From contig BDIU01000216.1 in assembly GCA_002118135.1 (NCBI GenBank), positions 248,166-312,165 on the forward strand: 64,000 nucleotides of DNA, in the 5' to 3' direction. Below, piece by piece: positions 23,476 to 36,670 of the stretch. Origin of the DNA: Trebouxia sp. TZW2008 (Eukaryota; Chlorophyta; Trebouxiophyceae; Trebouxiales; Trebouxiaceae). The position numbers were made by a program, and so were the translations under genes. A model generated the notes under the pieces. That model searched no databases. It was not told where the DNA came from and saw only the letters and a list, made by a program, of their open reading frames with translations. Every line of letters starts with the position of its first letter. The stretch's first letter is position 1.

Positions 23476-24120
23476 ATGTTTGACAAGCTCGCACTGAGTG
23501 TTGACATCCTTCCTGTCCGAGGTGCTATGTCACAAGCACTGATGATCACACCAAAGCCTTGGCTCAGCGCTGGCAAAGGAACCGAACGCGCGTCGGTCCT
23601 GCGCAAACATATGGCACTGGATCCCAAACATAAGGCACAGAATGGCAAGCTCAGAACACATGGCATGGATATCTTGGCACGACAGCAGCGGCACAATTCT
23701 ACTTGGCAAGTCAGTTACAGGATAGGTGCACCTTATGAGGCCAAGTGTTGTGCAAGTGACGAATGTGACATTGAACAACAAAGGCAAAATGACTTGGAGA
23801 CTTTTGCTATGTCGACTGTGCATCCAGAAGAGACAGGACTTCCTATGGTGGTCTTCATCAGTATCAAAAACGCTGAACATGGCTGCAGACTAAAAGTCTC
23901 TCAGATCTATGGGACCAAGGTGCGGTTTGCTCAGTGGTTTTCAATGACTGTGGAAGATGAGCCAAGGATCACTGGAGACACTGGTGATATCAAAACGAAG
24001 GACATTCAACAGGTAAAGGAATTCATCAGACTGAACAGGCATGTCATTCTAGACTTTTGGGACCAGACAGATTGTATCAGTCCAAGAGACATGGTTGATG
24101 CACTGCAACATTTGAGTTGA
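23476..24120 (+). CDS. Intronless hypothetical protein with bacterial-looking C-terminal domain
   Basis: A single open frame of 214 codons with no introns, unlike its neighbours. The N-terminal half has little protein character and may not be translated. A good internal start lies at 23809 (MSTVHPEETGLP), which would give about 103 residues. The C-terminal half looks like a compact domain: LPMVVFISIKNAEHGCRLKV, then DEPRITGDTGDIKTKDIQQV and a final FIRLNRHVILDFWD. The pattern (small beta start with a basic KV strand, then a helix ending N..IL..W) recalls small uncharacterised bacterial proteins of the DUF4160 type, but this is from memory of the pattern only. The lack of introns and the fold suggest possible acquisition from bacteria. 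Function unknown. Confidence 0.55.
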   Translation: MFDKLALSVDILPVRGAMSQALMITPKPWLSAGKGTERASVLRKHMALDPKHKAQNGKLRTHGMDILARQQRHNSTWQVSYRIGAPYEAKCCASDECDIEQQRQNDLETFAMSTVHPEETGLPMVVFISIKNAEHGCRLKVSQIYGTKVRFAQWFSMTVEDEPRITGDTGDIKTKDIQQVKEFIRLNRHVILDFWDQTDCISPRDMVDALQHLS

Positions 24121-24807
24121 AAGGTCAGCGTGAAATCTGTACAAAGCTGCATATCATGAAGTCTGCATCGCCAGGTCTTCTGTGTACATTGATTGTACTA
24201 TGCCTTCAACTGGTGCACACTATATACATTGTATCGTTGGGGCCAGTCAGTCTTGAAGACTCAAGCCTTATGTGTGCTAGCTTGTACACTGAGGCTGTAT
24301 TGATATCGTTCTGCTTTCAACCAGAACTTTGATCTGCTTTGAGTTTATAGCCACCAAGATTTCTGCTGATCAAGGCCTCTCAGAGTCTAGCTTCTCATGG
24401 ATGAAGAAGCGTTTATGTCGATCAGAGGTCTTGCGCTCCTATCATGTGTTGACAAAAACCTTTAGGCTTGACGTTAAATGTGAATGCATGCCTGACATTA
24501 CAACCCTTGAACCTTGAAATACATTGCCAGAGAGCTATGTGAGAATGTCATGACTACTCGCTCAAGTCAAACACTACATGTTTTCAGCACATTGATGCGA
24601 GAGTTGAACGCATTTGGCTGGCAAGAATATACCAGTATGATACTGCAGGACTTGTCACACAGCAGCAAGACTAGCAGGCTGTCAGTGATGCCATAGCAAG
24701 ACAAAGAAAACAAAAGCTTGCGCATTAAGGCGTCCTAAGGGGATCTTCTGGGAATAGGAGGAGCCTGAGATTGCTGCCTTAGTAGCAGCAGTAATAAGAA
24801 AGGTGGC
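24121..24807. other. Intergenic region
   Basis: Lies between the intronless frame and the 3' end of PPME1. Short frames occur on the + strand but lack splice context or protein character. Nothing else is recognised. Confidence 0.5.
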
Positions 24808-27800
24808 TTATAGATGGTCAGTCCTTAGCTGATCTGGTTTTGCTGCAGCAGGTAGTCTGACATCTGATGCAGGCCCAACTGCAAGCGGCAACACTGGCGG
24901 ACCAGCATTGCCTGCCTTTGGTATCGCCAGTTTTGGCTGGCCAATGCGGAACCGCTGAATGAAGTTGGAGAGCACATCTGCAGTCCGCTCATGCTGGTCC
25001 TCATGTATTGCATGCCCAGCCTACAGGGTCAAAGAGTGCATTAGCCACAGATCATTGAACAAGTAATATCAACTTTGTGACCAAACTTCACAGTATTCAT
25101 GTTTCCAGTCAAAAAGGCCTACCAGGCGCTGCACAAAATATATCAGTTCTGTGTCTGCTATCATGCTTGCATCAGTAGCATGATCTGGTGACATAGACAT
25201 TTTGACATGCTACCAGCCTACAACACAATCTTGACTGTGAAACACAGAATACCATCAGCACAACTTGATGCTGCATGCCCTGAATGCAATGCACTGACAA
25301 TCCTGTGCACGCTGTCAGGCTGCACTCCACTGGCAACACAGTCTTGACCGCAGGTCTGTGACACCAGCAGCACAATCTGATGGTTGCAAGCCATTGGAAT
25401 TCCATGCATGCTGTCAGGGTGCAATGCGCTCGCAGTTCATGCATGATGGTAGGGGCACACCCACTGGCGTTTCGTGCAAGATGTAGTTCACGCCACACAC
25501 ACCTAGCACCTTCGCCAAAACATGACATTTAATACCATCAATCCTGATACTGCAACTGTTTACACAATTGCCATGATTGTTGTTTCATGCATGCTGTTGG
25601 ACTGACCTGAGGAAGCAGCACCAGCTGAAACTTGCCCTGCATCTGTCCAACAGTCAGAGATCTGTCCAGGCGGTCGGTGCCAGCCAATACAAGCACCTTT
25701 GGGGCTTTGACACTCATAAACAAGTCAGACAGGCCCTGATACCAGCCCTCCCAATATGGTTGGCTCAGATGCAATGGTGTTCGCCACACCCATCTGTTAC
25801 CTGCCAGAACATGCACATGTGAAATGCACGTGCTGTGACTGGCATGCTCCATTCTGCAAAATATAGCTTGCAGGCCATCTGCAAGCGCTGGTGTTGGTGC
25901 GCTGCAACCCAACACATACTGTCAGCATATGTTTAGTAGCACTGATCAAGTCTGCCTGATGACAGCAGCATGGCTTGACTACGGTTTCTGGCTTATGCAC
26001 GGTGGTTGCAAACCTTGAGCAGGTTTTGCAGTGTAAGCTGTATGCTTGTGACACAGACACGCCTGGATTGCAAGTCAGCAAATCACTGCTCAATGCTTGG
26101 CACATGGCCATCATGTGCCTTGTAATGAGCTTTGACTTGTTGACAGTTACACCATGACGACCACGATGATGACCATCGCCCCCTTTGCTGGCCCTTTTGA
26201 CATGTTTATGGCGCATGCAGCACACAGCAAAACTCGAAGCAGCAATGCTGTCGAAGCAAAAGGCACAAGCGGGCTGCTAACCACAGCAGTCAGGAAATGT
26301 CAATGCAGACAGACAGCATGCTTTGTGTAAGACAACTCAGGACCAATTGTCAGCAAACAGTTGTGTCATTGGATGGCTCAGCAGGAGGTGCACCTGTAGA
26401 GGAGTCTTGCATCAAACAGGATGGAATGGAGACACAAGCTGCCTCTGTGTTCTTTGACATGCCTGCAGAGCCCAACAGCATCTCAGCAGCTGCCCCCTAT
26501 TACTAATATGAAGCCTTTCTGACCAGTGCTTGACAAACACTTGTCATAAGGCTGAGGACGCCGCAGCTGCTGCATAGGATGATCCTGCATGTATGACTGA
26601 TGCTTGTGACAAAACACACTTTGCGGGCACAATCTTGAAGGGGCACACAGTATAACAATGCATGAATGTTTGCTTCAGACATCAAACAACAAGCTTGAAA
26701 GCACTATTAAGTTGTGCTCTGACCTGACCTTTTTGCCCAGTGGATGGCAGCTTCACAAGAACCATATGTAGTTAGCCTGTACTGTAACAGTAATGCAACA
26801 AAATGATGAATTGCGCTCTGACCTGACTTTCTGACCCAATGGATCGCAGCTTCACAAGAACCAAATTCTGTTGGCCTTTGCTTTAGGACGGTGGCCATAT
26901 GAGGCAGGGAGGCAAGTGCTGTGCCTTCCACAACATCAATGACGACCAAGCCTTCCACATTGGCAATGGCCTGCATACACTGTTGTTTGTGAATATGCTT
27001 GCTAGGCAGGCTGTGGAACCCAGCTACTAGCTACTTAAACTTGCAATCAATTGCATTCATGCAAGTCTGTCAGAAGCTGTTCTATACCAACGCACCTGAG
27101 CATGCAAGGCAGACAAGTGCTTGGACAAATAGCCTGCATGTACATGATGAGTGACATGCATGTACGCGTTGAAGACCTGTTATCCAACCAGCACAAGCAT
27201 GAGCGGGCAATTGCGCAAACTTGAAAAGCTATGTGTCTCAGGAACAAAGACAGGCACAAAGTGAGCAGCACCTTCGACTGACATTGCTGCTGCAGTACAC
27301 CGTCGTGCGCTTCTGCTATGCTAAGCAATGAATCAACCCCTGCAACGAGCCTTGAAATGCACAGCAATCAGCATCAAGACACGGCTCCAATTCTTGATGA
27401 CAAGGATGCACAACAGCTTCAACACAGGAGACTAGTCAACTGTAGGTGCAAGGATGGCTGCTTACTTTGCTGGCTGCACATTTGACAGCAATTGCTCCGC
27501 CCATGCTATGACCAACAATCACAATTGGCGGCACCTCAGAGCTGAACAGATCCTTCCAAACAGCAACAGCGTCCTGCAGAAAGCATGCACATCAGCAGAT
27601 ATGATGAGGAATGCAGTAGCACTGGCAGAGGAAAGGTATTACATCTGAGTATCTCAGAAACTGCTGAGCCATTGACACGCATAATATGCTGTACATTTAC
27701 AGAAGCAACATCAATGTGTGGAGTGCAGGGGTGTCGAACAACTCACCTGGACAAGAGTGTCTGCTGACAAGTCTGCATCATTGCGTGTTATGGTGGCGCC

Positions 27801-28859
27801 GTGGCCTCTTTGATCCATGGCAAGCAAACGATACCTGCAGAACAACAATTGACTGAATGTTGCTGATAAGCACACACCATGTCCTGTTCCAGCTTGTGCT
27901 TTGGCTATTGAGCTGAAGTGATTGCTGAACATGCGAGCTGCTTTTCAACTGAGAATGCAAATTCTGTCTGAACGCAATGCTTGCAGAGCACATGCACAAC
28001 TAATGGGTGCACTGACTGAGGATTTGCCAGGTCCTGAACATGCTGTTACATACTACAGGCGGTTCAGATATGAAGGCAGCATGTGTAATCATGAGTTTTG
28101 CTACCTGCCTTTCAGCTGTTTTGCAAGGAGAGCCCATGTCAAGCCAGAATAGCCGCCACCATGTAAAAAGAACACAACAGGACCTTGACTCCCTGCTTGA
28201 TAGACCCTGCAAATGGAGTACTAATTTGATAACCTGATTAAATAAAAGACAAGCGTCTGCCATTTGTATGGCCATTTAGGCCCAGATGCAACCAGCCAGC
28301 GCCGCAAGTCATATAGCAAACCTAGAAGGGAATGCTTGCACACCTGAATGCTCCTCCTCTGTCACTCAAGTTGAGGTCTTGCATGCTGTCAAAGTAGTCC
28401 CTCCAGCTGCTAATGGCATACTGTGTTGAGCCTGAACTGCTTGCTGAGGCAGAATTTGAACACTGCTCAGAAGCATCGAACGGTCCATCATCTGGAATTG
28501 TCCCTGCAAAACAGTATGGCTGCCAGGCAGGCATAAGATTTGAGCACATGCCTGCGATTGTAGTACGCACCCAGAGGACCAGTACTGCTGTGAGCTGCTG
28601 CTGCTGCAAGCATGGCTTGCTGCTGCACAGTCCTCTTGCCTGCCGGATGCACAGCCTTGTGGTTGCGAGCACGACAGGCAGTGTGAACAGCTCGTCAAGC
28701 TGATGTCAGCGTACCAGCAGGGGGCCTGGGGCCAGCCAGCCGTGTATGTGGAGGGGGCATCAACTGCTTGTCAGCTTGCAGTGCTGCCGTGGGGCCGCCC
28801 TCGACGTCAGAGGACGTCTGTTTACCGAGGCGTGTAAGGAAACTCTCGCGCTGCTCCAT
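24808..28859 (-). CDS. PPME1: Protein phosphatase methylesterase 1
   Basis: Serine hydrolase that removes the methyl ester from the C-terminal leucine of the PP2A catalytic subunit. Nine exons on the - strand: 28859-28715, 28503-28344, 28206-28105, 27834-27747, 27573-27466, 26970-26823, 26462-26394, 25800-25607 and 25020-24808. All phases agree and give 408 residues; animal PPME1 is about 386. Seen motifs: SWRDYFDSMQDLNL before the domain; oxyanion-hole region GPVVFFLHGGGYSGLTWA; LLAMDQRGHG; nucleophile in VGHSMGGAIAV; catalytic Asp in VVIDVVEGTA; VLAGTDRLDRSLTVGQMQGK; catalytic His in AGHAIHEDQ. The triad is complete. The tail after 24950 is proline/alanine-rich and unlike animal versions. 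Part of exon 6 is duplicated in the next intron (about 26720-26775). Confidence 0.93.
26720..26775 (-). repeat. Duplicate of the 3' end of PPME1 exon 6
   Basis: The - strand reads GSCEAAIHWAKRSG followed by GTCAGAGC, matching exon 6 (GSCEAAIHWVRKSG, same donor) about 100 bp upstream in the gene. Only the last 50-60 bp of the exon and its donor are copied. Confidence 0.85.
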
Positions 28860-29315
28860 GCCGCTGATCAAATCCACAATCACTGGCCGCGTCCGGCCGC
28901 TTGATGAAACTATACGATCACTTCCATCGCAGACGACTGAGTGGTTTCACTGGCTGCGACAGCGCTGTGTCTGCAGCTGCAACTCAAACGGCCACTTCAT
29001 GCCGTATCCCTTGCCACGAACGACCACAGCATCAAGATCGCCAAGTCAGACCTAACTTCAGCGAGTGTTCCGGCAGCGAACTTGCATGCACATAATTTCC
29101 ATAAATTTAAGGATAGTAAATACAGCAGCGGACATCAACGTATGTTGAGCAAACGCACAGCCTCCTTCTGGTTGAAGCTGCAACAGCCAGGTTTATTGTC
29201 ACTTCTGACACACGGGCCGGAGGCTTAAGCACTGGCAGGGCCGTGAAAGTTCGTCGCTCAGTGTTGTTTGGCAACTTTAGACAAAAAGGGTGTTCTTCAG
29301 AGCAGTTGTTGCAAG
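28860..29315. promoter_or_regulatory. Divergent promoter region PPME1/ARF1
   Basis: 456 bp separate the two head-to-head start codons, so both promoters and 5' UTRs must lie here. No TATA box or named element was identified. Confidence 0.5.
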
Positions 29316-30360
<1,045 letters not shown>

Positions 30361-31232
30361 GTGTGTGCATGCAAGGATTGCCTGCAAGCCTTGTGTCTTG
30401 CATACCTGTTGTTGCTTTCTCTTTGGCACTCACAGCATTTAGCAAGGTATATGCTTCTGCAGTGCATGATTGAGGCAGAGTATGAGCTGAATGTTGTTTT
30501 TGCTGCAGCTGATTGACCTGGCAGCAAGTCAGCGCGTAGCGTCAAATCAAGAAGCCTAGGAATGTGTTGTAAGGGTCCTGGGCTTGGGTGTTTGACGGCT
30601 TTCATATCATCGCACCAGCGTAGTCTCAACGCAATGGCCCCTGCACCCTGTTTGTCAGCTGGTGGTTGCTTCACTCAATGATTCGTGCATCTTTGTTGCA
30701 GCAAGCCACAGGCTACTGTATGCCTGTCTTCCGGTTTTGATGCTGCTTTGCTGTAACGATACAAATGAAGAGTTTTGATTGGTGATGCCTATGTAATCAT
30801 GGTGAAGCAGACGTCCAGGCTGCACAACTGGTGAAATTGCAGACTACACCCATCGATGGCACATGTACATGCCTGAGCAGGACTGTATGCCTACATCACC
30901 CACATCATACTGTTCAGTGCATAGTCTCTACACAAACGGCAGTAAATATTCATGAGACACAAGCACTTGCAACAGTGTGTCACAGCATGCCAGGGGCGAG
31001 CTTACTACAGTGTAGAAAGCACTATATGCCTCAGTACCGACCAGTAAGTAAGCGGGCATTTCTAGTTCAACAGACAGCGGTGAAGACTTTGCAATGACAT
31101 GCTTCACTTGTTCATTGTGAGCTCAGTGCCAGCATGTGTGCGCATGCACATTCACTATTGTGCTACAGTATGGCTTGCAACTGATTTAAGCTAGCAGCGC
31201 TGAGGGACTGAACGTCTCAGACTGAATGGGTC
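30361..31232. other. Tail-to-tail intergenic region
   Basis: Lies between the ARF1 and CGL160 stops. It contains the ARF1 3' UTR, including TGTAA near 30566. No other gene is seen. Confidence 0.55.
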
Positions 31233-34200
31233 TCAGCGGGTCAATACACGCTGATTGTAGGTTGCATCTAGCGACTTTTGTTGATCCCGTGCAGCAGTTG
31301 GTGCATCAGCTTGTTGCAAGGAAGATCGTGAGGCATCTGGTGTCGCTGCTTTAGAGGACTCTTTTGAAATGCTTTCCAGTAGAGAAAGCCCAGTCTTGGC
31401 AATGACTGCAGCCTTGTAAGTGAAGAAGCCCAGCAGCATGGGCAACAATTGCAAGGTGATGCCTACATCATGTGCAGCCAATGTGTTCCACCTGCAGCAG
31501 CAAAATCGGATAAGCACATGTATGCCTGAAGTGCTGCCAAAGCGACTGTCTGTCAGCACTTGAAAGCAGGCCTACAGCATGCACAGCATGTAGAGATCTG
31601 CACGAGATTGCAGTCAGTATGATAAAGAGGCTGTGCATTGCAACAGCACCAAAGACCAGCTGCTGTGCATGATGCTTGACCTTAAGAGCAGCTGATGTTG
31701 ATAAGCCAAGCTGAAACTTGTGTAGAGAAGTGCATCCTGTCTGAACTCAAGAGCAGCTGATGTTGATATGCAAAGCTCAAGCTGGCTTACAAAGAGCAGG
31801 CACACATCCCACCACATTGGATGGGGCGTGATTGTGCATTGATGACCTACTGTATGGGTCTTGAGAGCATACAAAAATCTATGTGCCAAGCTGAAGCTGC
31901 TTCAGAGAGCCATAAGCAGACGCACAGGGACAGACAATCAGGCGCTGTTGTGCTTTGCTTACCTGTTGAAGGTGGCTGTTAGGATAACAGGCACAAGAAG
32001 GCGGGGCTGGCTCACAGCACTTCCCACAGAAAAGCCCCCAACACTGTCAATGCTGCGGTTCAGCATGCGTAGGTACACAACACTGCCTACTGCTCCGACA
32101 CCATAGCTTGCTGCAGTGTCCTGCATCACAAGGCAAAATTGACTTGACAAAAGCCATAAACAAACACTCCAAAAGTTTGGGTAAATCTGAACTGTGAAAG
32201 GTTACAGACACCATTTGCTAGCAAAGCGCCAGCACCAGGCGATGAAACAAAGCTAAACCAGGCACTGTGCACAGCCTGGTGCAGGCATGGGGTCATGCGT
32301 GCTTCATGACACTTGTCCTCTTATGAACTGCAGATCGAGGCTATTGAGTACAGATGAGTTCATTCATTCATTTCAATTCATGCTGCACGTATGCTAGACA
32401 GGCTCAGCAGGCCCAGCTAGGTACGTACTAAGCAACTATCTGTCTTCCACCAGTTGATCCTGTGCTATCCTAAACCATTCAAACTGTTCATGAAAGGGGG
32501 TGAGGTCCTTGTAAATGGTTGTGTGCCAAGTGTCTCTGGTTTTGCCCCTCGCCTTTGTACCTGGTAAGTGCACAGATGGGTGCTTGCGTATGAGAGCCCA
32601 TGACACCTGCTCCCTTATGCACTGCAGATCAAGGCTACTAAGTACAGATGGCTGCGTCCATATGAGCCGGTTTTGTTGTCATTAACCATGCTAGACACAG
32701 CCCAGTTGCTGTCTGACAGCAATGACATGTGACGAAAGTGCAAACTCACCCTGGAGTAGAAAAGAGTAGAAAAGAAGGGTTGCAGCAAAGCAGGTGACGG
32801 CCTCGCAAAGTCACCCTGAAGTAGACAAGAAGTGTTGCAGCAAATCAGGCAGAGGCTGTGCAAACTCACCCTGGAGTAGAAAACAAGGGTTGCAGCAAAG
32901 CAGGAAATGGCTGTGCCGAAGCACCAGAATTGCAGCTCTGCCTTGAGTCTTTGGTATTCTCTCTCCTCAGCAGCTCGCTGTTCTTCCAAAGCTGCTATGG
33001 ATTCAGGATCTGTAGGGGCTGTTGCAACTGCCTGAATCACAGAACGCATATCAGCCTTACACTGCCACAATGTTGCTTTGAAGGCTCTGACTTGTGCTTT
33101 TGTGACTGATCTGAATGGGCTCTTGCAACTGCTTGTGTCACAGAGGGAATGTCAGCCTCACAATAGATCACTCAGTGAACCAGTCATCCATTCGACCAGC
33201 TTGCTAGGCAGGCTTGACAATCAAGCAGTATATATGTACAAATGCAGTCAAGTTCCTTGTCACACAATCCATGTCAGCCTCCCATTGCCACGCAAAGGTT
33301 TAGCTTTGAGACCTATACCTTGTGCTGTTGTCAGCACAAAGGCATACCGACATGTTTCGCTGGCACTTGCAAAGCATGTCCATACAAGGCACCGGCCTTG
33401 AATAGCAACAGCAAGTCCTTGACAAGATACAGTCATTTTTGTGCATATTTCATGCTGATCCTGCTCAGTACTACAGCACGACGCCTTGTTGTTCAGCATG
33501 ACTTGACATGTGCCTGGCAGCAAGGGGCGCCTGTGAAGCAAGCAGACTCATTGGGCAGAATTGTGTGGCATATGCATCAGCTTGAGAGTGAGTCAAGTGG
33601 CAGATGTTCCCATGCCTAAGTGACCTTTAAGTTGCAAACAAGCCGACCTTTCTAGAGTACCGTCCACTGCGAAGCCACCTACGGGCTTCTCCCTGCGTAG
33701 GTGGTACGTTGACTTCGCTTGCAGCTTTGATAATAGCCGCTGCATCTGCTGATGCCTTCACGCGCTCATCAAATTTGATTTTCGCCTGTTTCAGCTGTTC
33801 TGTCAGGTCCATATCAGCACTGCACAGCACAAGGGAAGGCCATACGCTTGCTATTGCATGTGACAGCATCTGTGATTGGCAATACAGCATCTGACAAAGC
33901 AGACATTGAAGCAGGAGGCTGCAGCATGTTCACATGCCAGGCAGAAGTCAAATCTGCCAATAGGCAGTGCATGATGGAGATCGTGTGAGGTGTGCATCAG
34001 TCTGGTTGGGGTACCTTTGCATGTCTGAGACCCTGCTGAAGCTGAGGCCACCTGCCTTGGGTGGCTCATCAGCTCCTGCAAGCTCTGCCTTTTCCTCAGC
34101 TAGTTGCCGGTCAAGCTGCAGGAAAAGCATGCAGAGGCTGTGCTTGCAATTGCTTCTTCATGTCGATAGTGCCATGCATGAGGCCTTTACACACAACGAG

Positions 34201-34628
34201 GCGTCATGGGCAGACAGCATGCACTGCAGCTTTCTGTTGCTTGCTGTTGTCTGCTTACCATGTCTTGCCACTTAGTATTCCAAACAAAGTCTGAAGTGTA
34301 TCGCCCGCCCCGCTTGGTGATGTCTGTCTTCTGGAGCTGGCTCGGAACATATACCTCGGCTGCAGCACATGCGTGGTCAGCAACCCTTGCCTTGATGCAA
34401 TCAACAGAACCATTAGCTCTGACTACCTTTGGGGTCTGCTGGTGCAAAGTAGCCACTCTCGGGCAGCTCTCCTTTCTTCCTGGACTGCCGCGGTGGTTGC
34501 CTGTTGGCTGGCCGGCCTGCCATGGCGAATGTCTTCCATGGCCCCGCTTTTCTGCGAGACTGGCGCTGCCGAGAGCACAGAGGGCTGGGCTTGCTAAGGA
34601 TTGCCTGCTTGTCTATCACACCCAGCAT
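31233..34628 (-). CDS. CGL160: Chloroplast ATP synthase assembly factor CGL160
   Basis: Green-lineage thylakoid protein that assists assembly of the chloroplast ATP synthase membrane ring and its joining to CF1. Seven - strand exons: 34628-34427, 34359-34259, 34115-34015, 33819-33648, 33031-32870, 32120-31963 and 31491-31233, in phase throughout, 384 residues. The first exon is a basic transit peptide. The conserved N-terminal signature KTDITKRGGRYTSDFVWN is on exon 2. The C-terminal AtpI-like membrane domain has helices on exon 5 (FWCFGTAISCFAATLVFYS), exon 6 (SYGVGAVGSVVYLRML; LLVPVILTATFNR) and exon 7 (LQLLPMLLGFFTYKAAV). The C-terminal tail is hydrophilic. The 3' end of exon 5 and its donor are repeated twice in intron 5. 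Recognition rests on the signature plus the AtpI-like helices. Confidence 0.85.
32388..32475 (+). repeat. Dispersed repeat, copy A
   Basis: A roughly 85-bp non-coding element beginning TGCTAGACAGGCTCAGCAGG and ending TCCTGTGCTATCCTA. It is repeated in the same orientation at 39590-39676. It lies in intron 5 of CGL160. Confidence 0.9.
32745..32900 (-). repeat. Three copies of the CGL160 exon 5 end
   Basis: The segment TGCAAACTCACCCTGGAGTA with its flank (TTGCAGCAAAGCAGG) occurs at about 32860-32905, with diverged copies at 32803-32850 and 32740-32795. On the - strand each copy has the end of the helix, FYSR, and a GTGAGT-like donor. Confidence 0.85.
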
Positions 34629-34900
34629 TGCGACTGTGTTAAAGCTTTAACGTCCGTGCAATGCAACACTGCAGCTGCTTGGATTCCTTGCGGTCTTCAA
34701 CAGGAGTGAACGCAGTTCGCAAAGCACAGAGACTTGTAGCAAGTGATCAAAAGCGAAAGAGAGAACAAACTTCAGATTCCTGCAGGGCAATCACTGGGGC
34801 AATCGCACATTGCAATGCTTTGACCTCGAGATTAGCGCCCCGACATTGCTTGCGGGCGACCCTCTCAGCCAACAAGGGTGCACGCAGGGCATCAGAAGCC
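34629..34900. promoter_or_regulatory. Divergent promoter region CGL160/SPEF1
   Basis: Only 272 bp separate the two start codons, the shortest head-to-head spacing in the window. No core element could be named. Confidence 0.5.
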
Positions 34901-36670
34901 ATGAATGTATCAGAAGAGGAACTGAATGGATTGTACACCTGGGTAAGATCTTGCTTGTGCTGTGAGCCTGGGTTTCGCAACTGCGCAAACGGATGGGCAG
35001 CTTGTCTGTGACGCAGGTCGACGAGATCCCACTGTCTCGCCCAAAGCGCAACATAGCAAGGGACTTCTCGGATGGAGGTATGCCATGCAACCTTTCTGAC
35101 ACAGCCAAGCCCCAAATTGACTATTCTGGCAGCAAGTGCTGACTTTTGCTTGCAGTCCTGGTGGCCGAGATTGTGCATCACTTCCATCCAAAGCTTGTAG
35201 AACTCCACAACTACAGGTCAGTCAGCCATGCCTGTCGCTTCACGGCGCTGCTGCAATCTGCACTCGCAACCTGTTTTGCAGCTTATGGCTGTGCGTATCC
35301 ACCTCAAGCCTGACTCAATGGGTGTTGCAGTGGAGCTCATGGGTTGACACAGAAGCTTTACAACTGGACCACTCTGAATCAGCGTGTGTTCAAAAAGCTG
35401 GACTTTGTGCTGGCAAAGAGCGAGTGCGAGTCTGTAGTGAACTGTGACCCGGGAGCAGTTGAACGGGTGCTGAAGCTGGTCCGTGTGAAGCTTGAGAAAT
35501 ACAGCGAAAGGCTTGCCCAGCGGCCCAGGTATCTCATGCACTGTTTTGGGTTCAGACATGCGCTTTGTGCCATGCACACCGCCGAAGCTTCTGTGATTGT
35601 GACTATACATGAAAGAGCTGAAAAGTTCATCAAAATGCACAGCACTACACTCACGTGCTGACAACATTGTTGTTGACAGCTTGACATGTCAGCCAGGATT
35701 TTCTTGATGCTAATAGCATGCTTGCTAATCAATGCAGACAGATGGAAGACCTTGAGCAGCTACAGTTATCCATGTACTTGCTCACAATGTCAAGTCCCAC
35801 CTGACCAAAAAGGAAACGTGTGTGCTGCAGTTCGGATGATGGCGACAGCCCTGGCTATCAAGACCTGAGCAGAACGCCTGAAAGCACGTATGGCAACATG
35901 GGGGAAAGCACAGGACGGCGCACACAGTCCAGACCCTCAAAACCCTCCCCAACAGTAAGTCATGTAAGCTTGCAAAGGCATTTGCAGCTGTATTAGGTCC
36001 ATCACATCATGGCACCTGCTTCTTGACAGCAGTCGTGTATATTGAGAAATCTTGTCTGCCTGTGACAATGTCTGTGGCAAGGGACATTGCTGAGCAGATA
36101 GCTGTCATGGGAACCGATGACAAGAGATAAGCCTGCATTCATGTTGACAAGGCAGTCTGCTGAGCATACATGCCTCATGGTCACTTGCACTGGAATTTGT
36201 TTCTGATGTGCAATGATACGTACACGCAATGCTTTCTGTTTGATGCAATGTGGCTGTTTGCATGCAGGCACATGCACAGGTCACACTGAAGGGCGGGTCT
36301 GACAAGGCAGCTGCAGCAGAGCTTGCAGACAAGGAACAGACAATACTGGAGCTCCGTGAGACGAATGAGGTAACCTTGAGCTGCTATCATGAGCGCCTAA
36401 AGGAATGCTGACACGATCGTATTGCGCTCAGCATTAGCAGGTTGTCACATTGAGTGCAGGCAGCCACAACACCTGGGCACATGCAGCAGCTTATGCACAG
36501 CACTGGACTTTGCATTGCATCAGCAGTATATGTTGAGGTGGTTGCTCATGTGGATTTGCTTCATACAGATCATTGAAACCAAGGTGAAGAAGCTGGAGCA
36601 GCTGGTGCGGCTGAAAGATGCCAAGATCCAGACCTTGATATCAAAGATGCAAGCAGCGGGTTTGGCGTGA
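34901..36670 (+). CDS. SPEF1: SPEF1/CLAMP calponin-homology microtubule protein
   Basis: Microtubule-bundling protein of the ciliary central pair. Eight exons: 34901-34942, 35017-35077, 35156-35216, 35331-35528, 35738-35773, 35831-35954, 36268-36369 and 36569-36670, giving 241 residues; animal SPEF1 is about 236. The N-terminal calponin-homology domain is highly conserved: LYTWVDEIPLSRPKRNIARD, FSDGVLVAEIVHHFHPKLVE, then QKLYNWTTLNQRVFKKL. A serine-rich linker (about residues 145-185) follows. The C-terminal coiled coil reads ETKVKKLEQLVRLKDAKIQT, the usual SPEF1 ending. The 36-bp exon 5 was placed to keep phase and is the least certain. TGTAA motifs follow the stop near 36790 and 36900. The gene suggests that the alga makes or once made flagella. 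Confidence 0.92.

Noticed and set aside
26297..26506. Plus-strand open frame of 69 codons
   Set aside because: It overlaps PPME1 exon 7 on the opposite strand, where phase, splice signals and the SIP motif of the family all agree.
33690..33720. Small hairpin in CGL160 exon 4 as a regulatory element
   Set aside because: Arms of about 9-10 bp in coding sequence are explained by codons for conserved residues.
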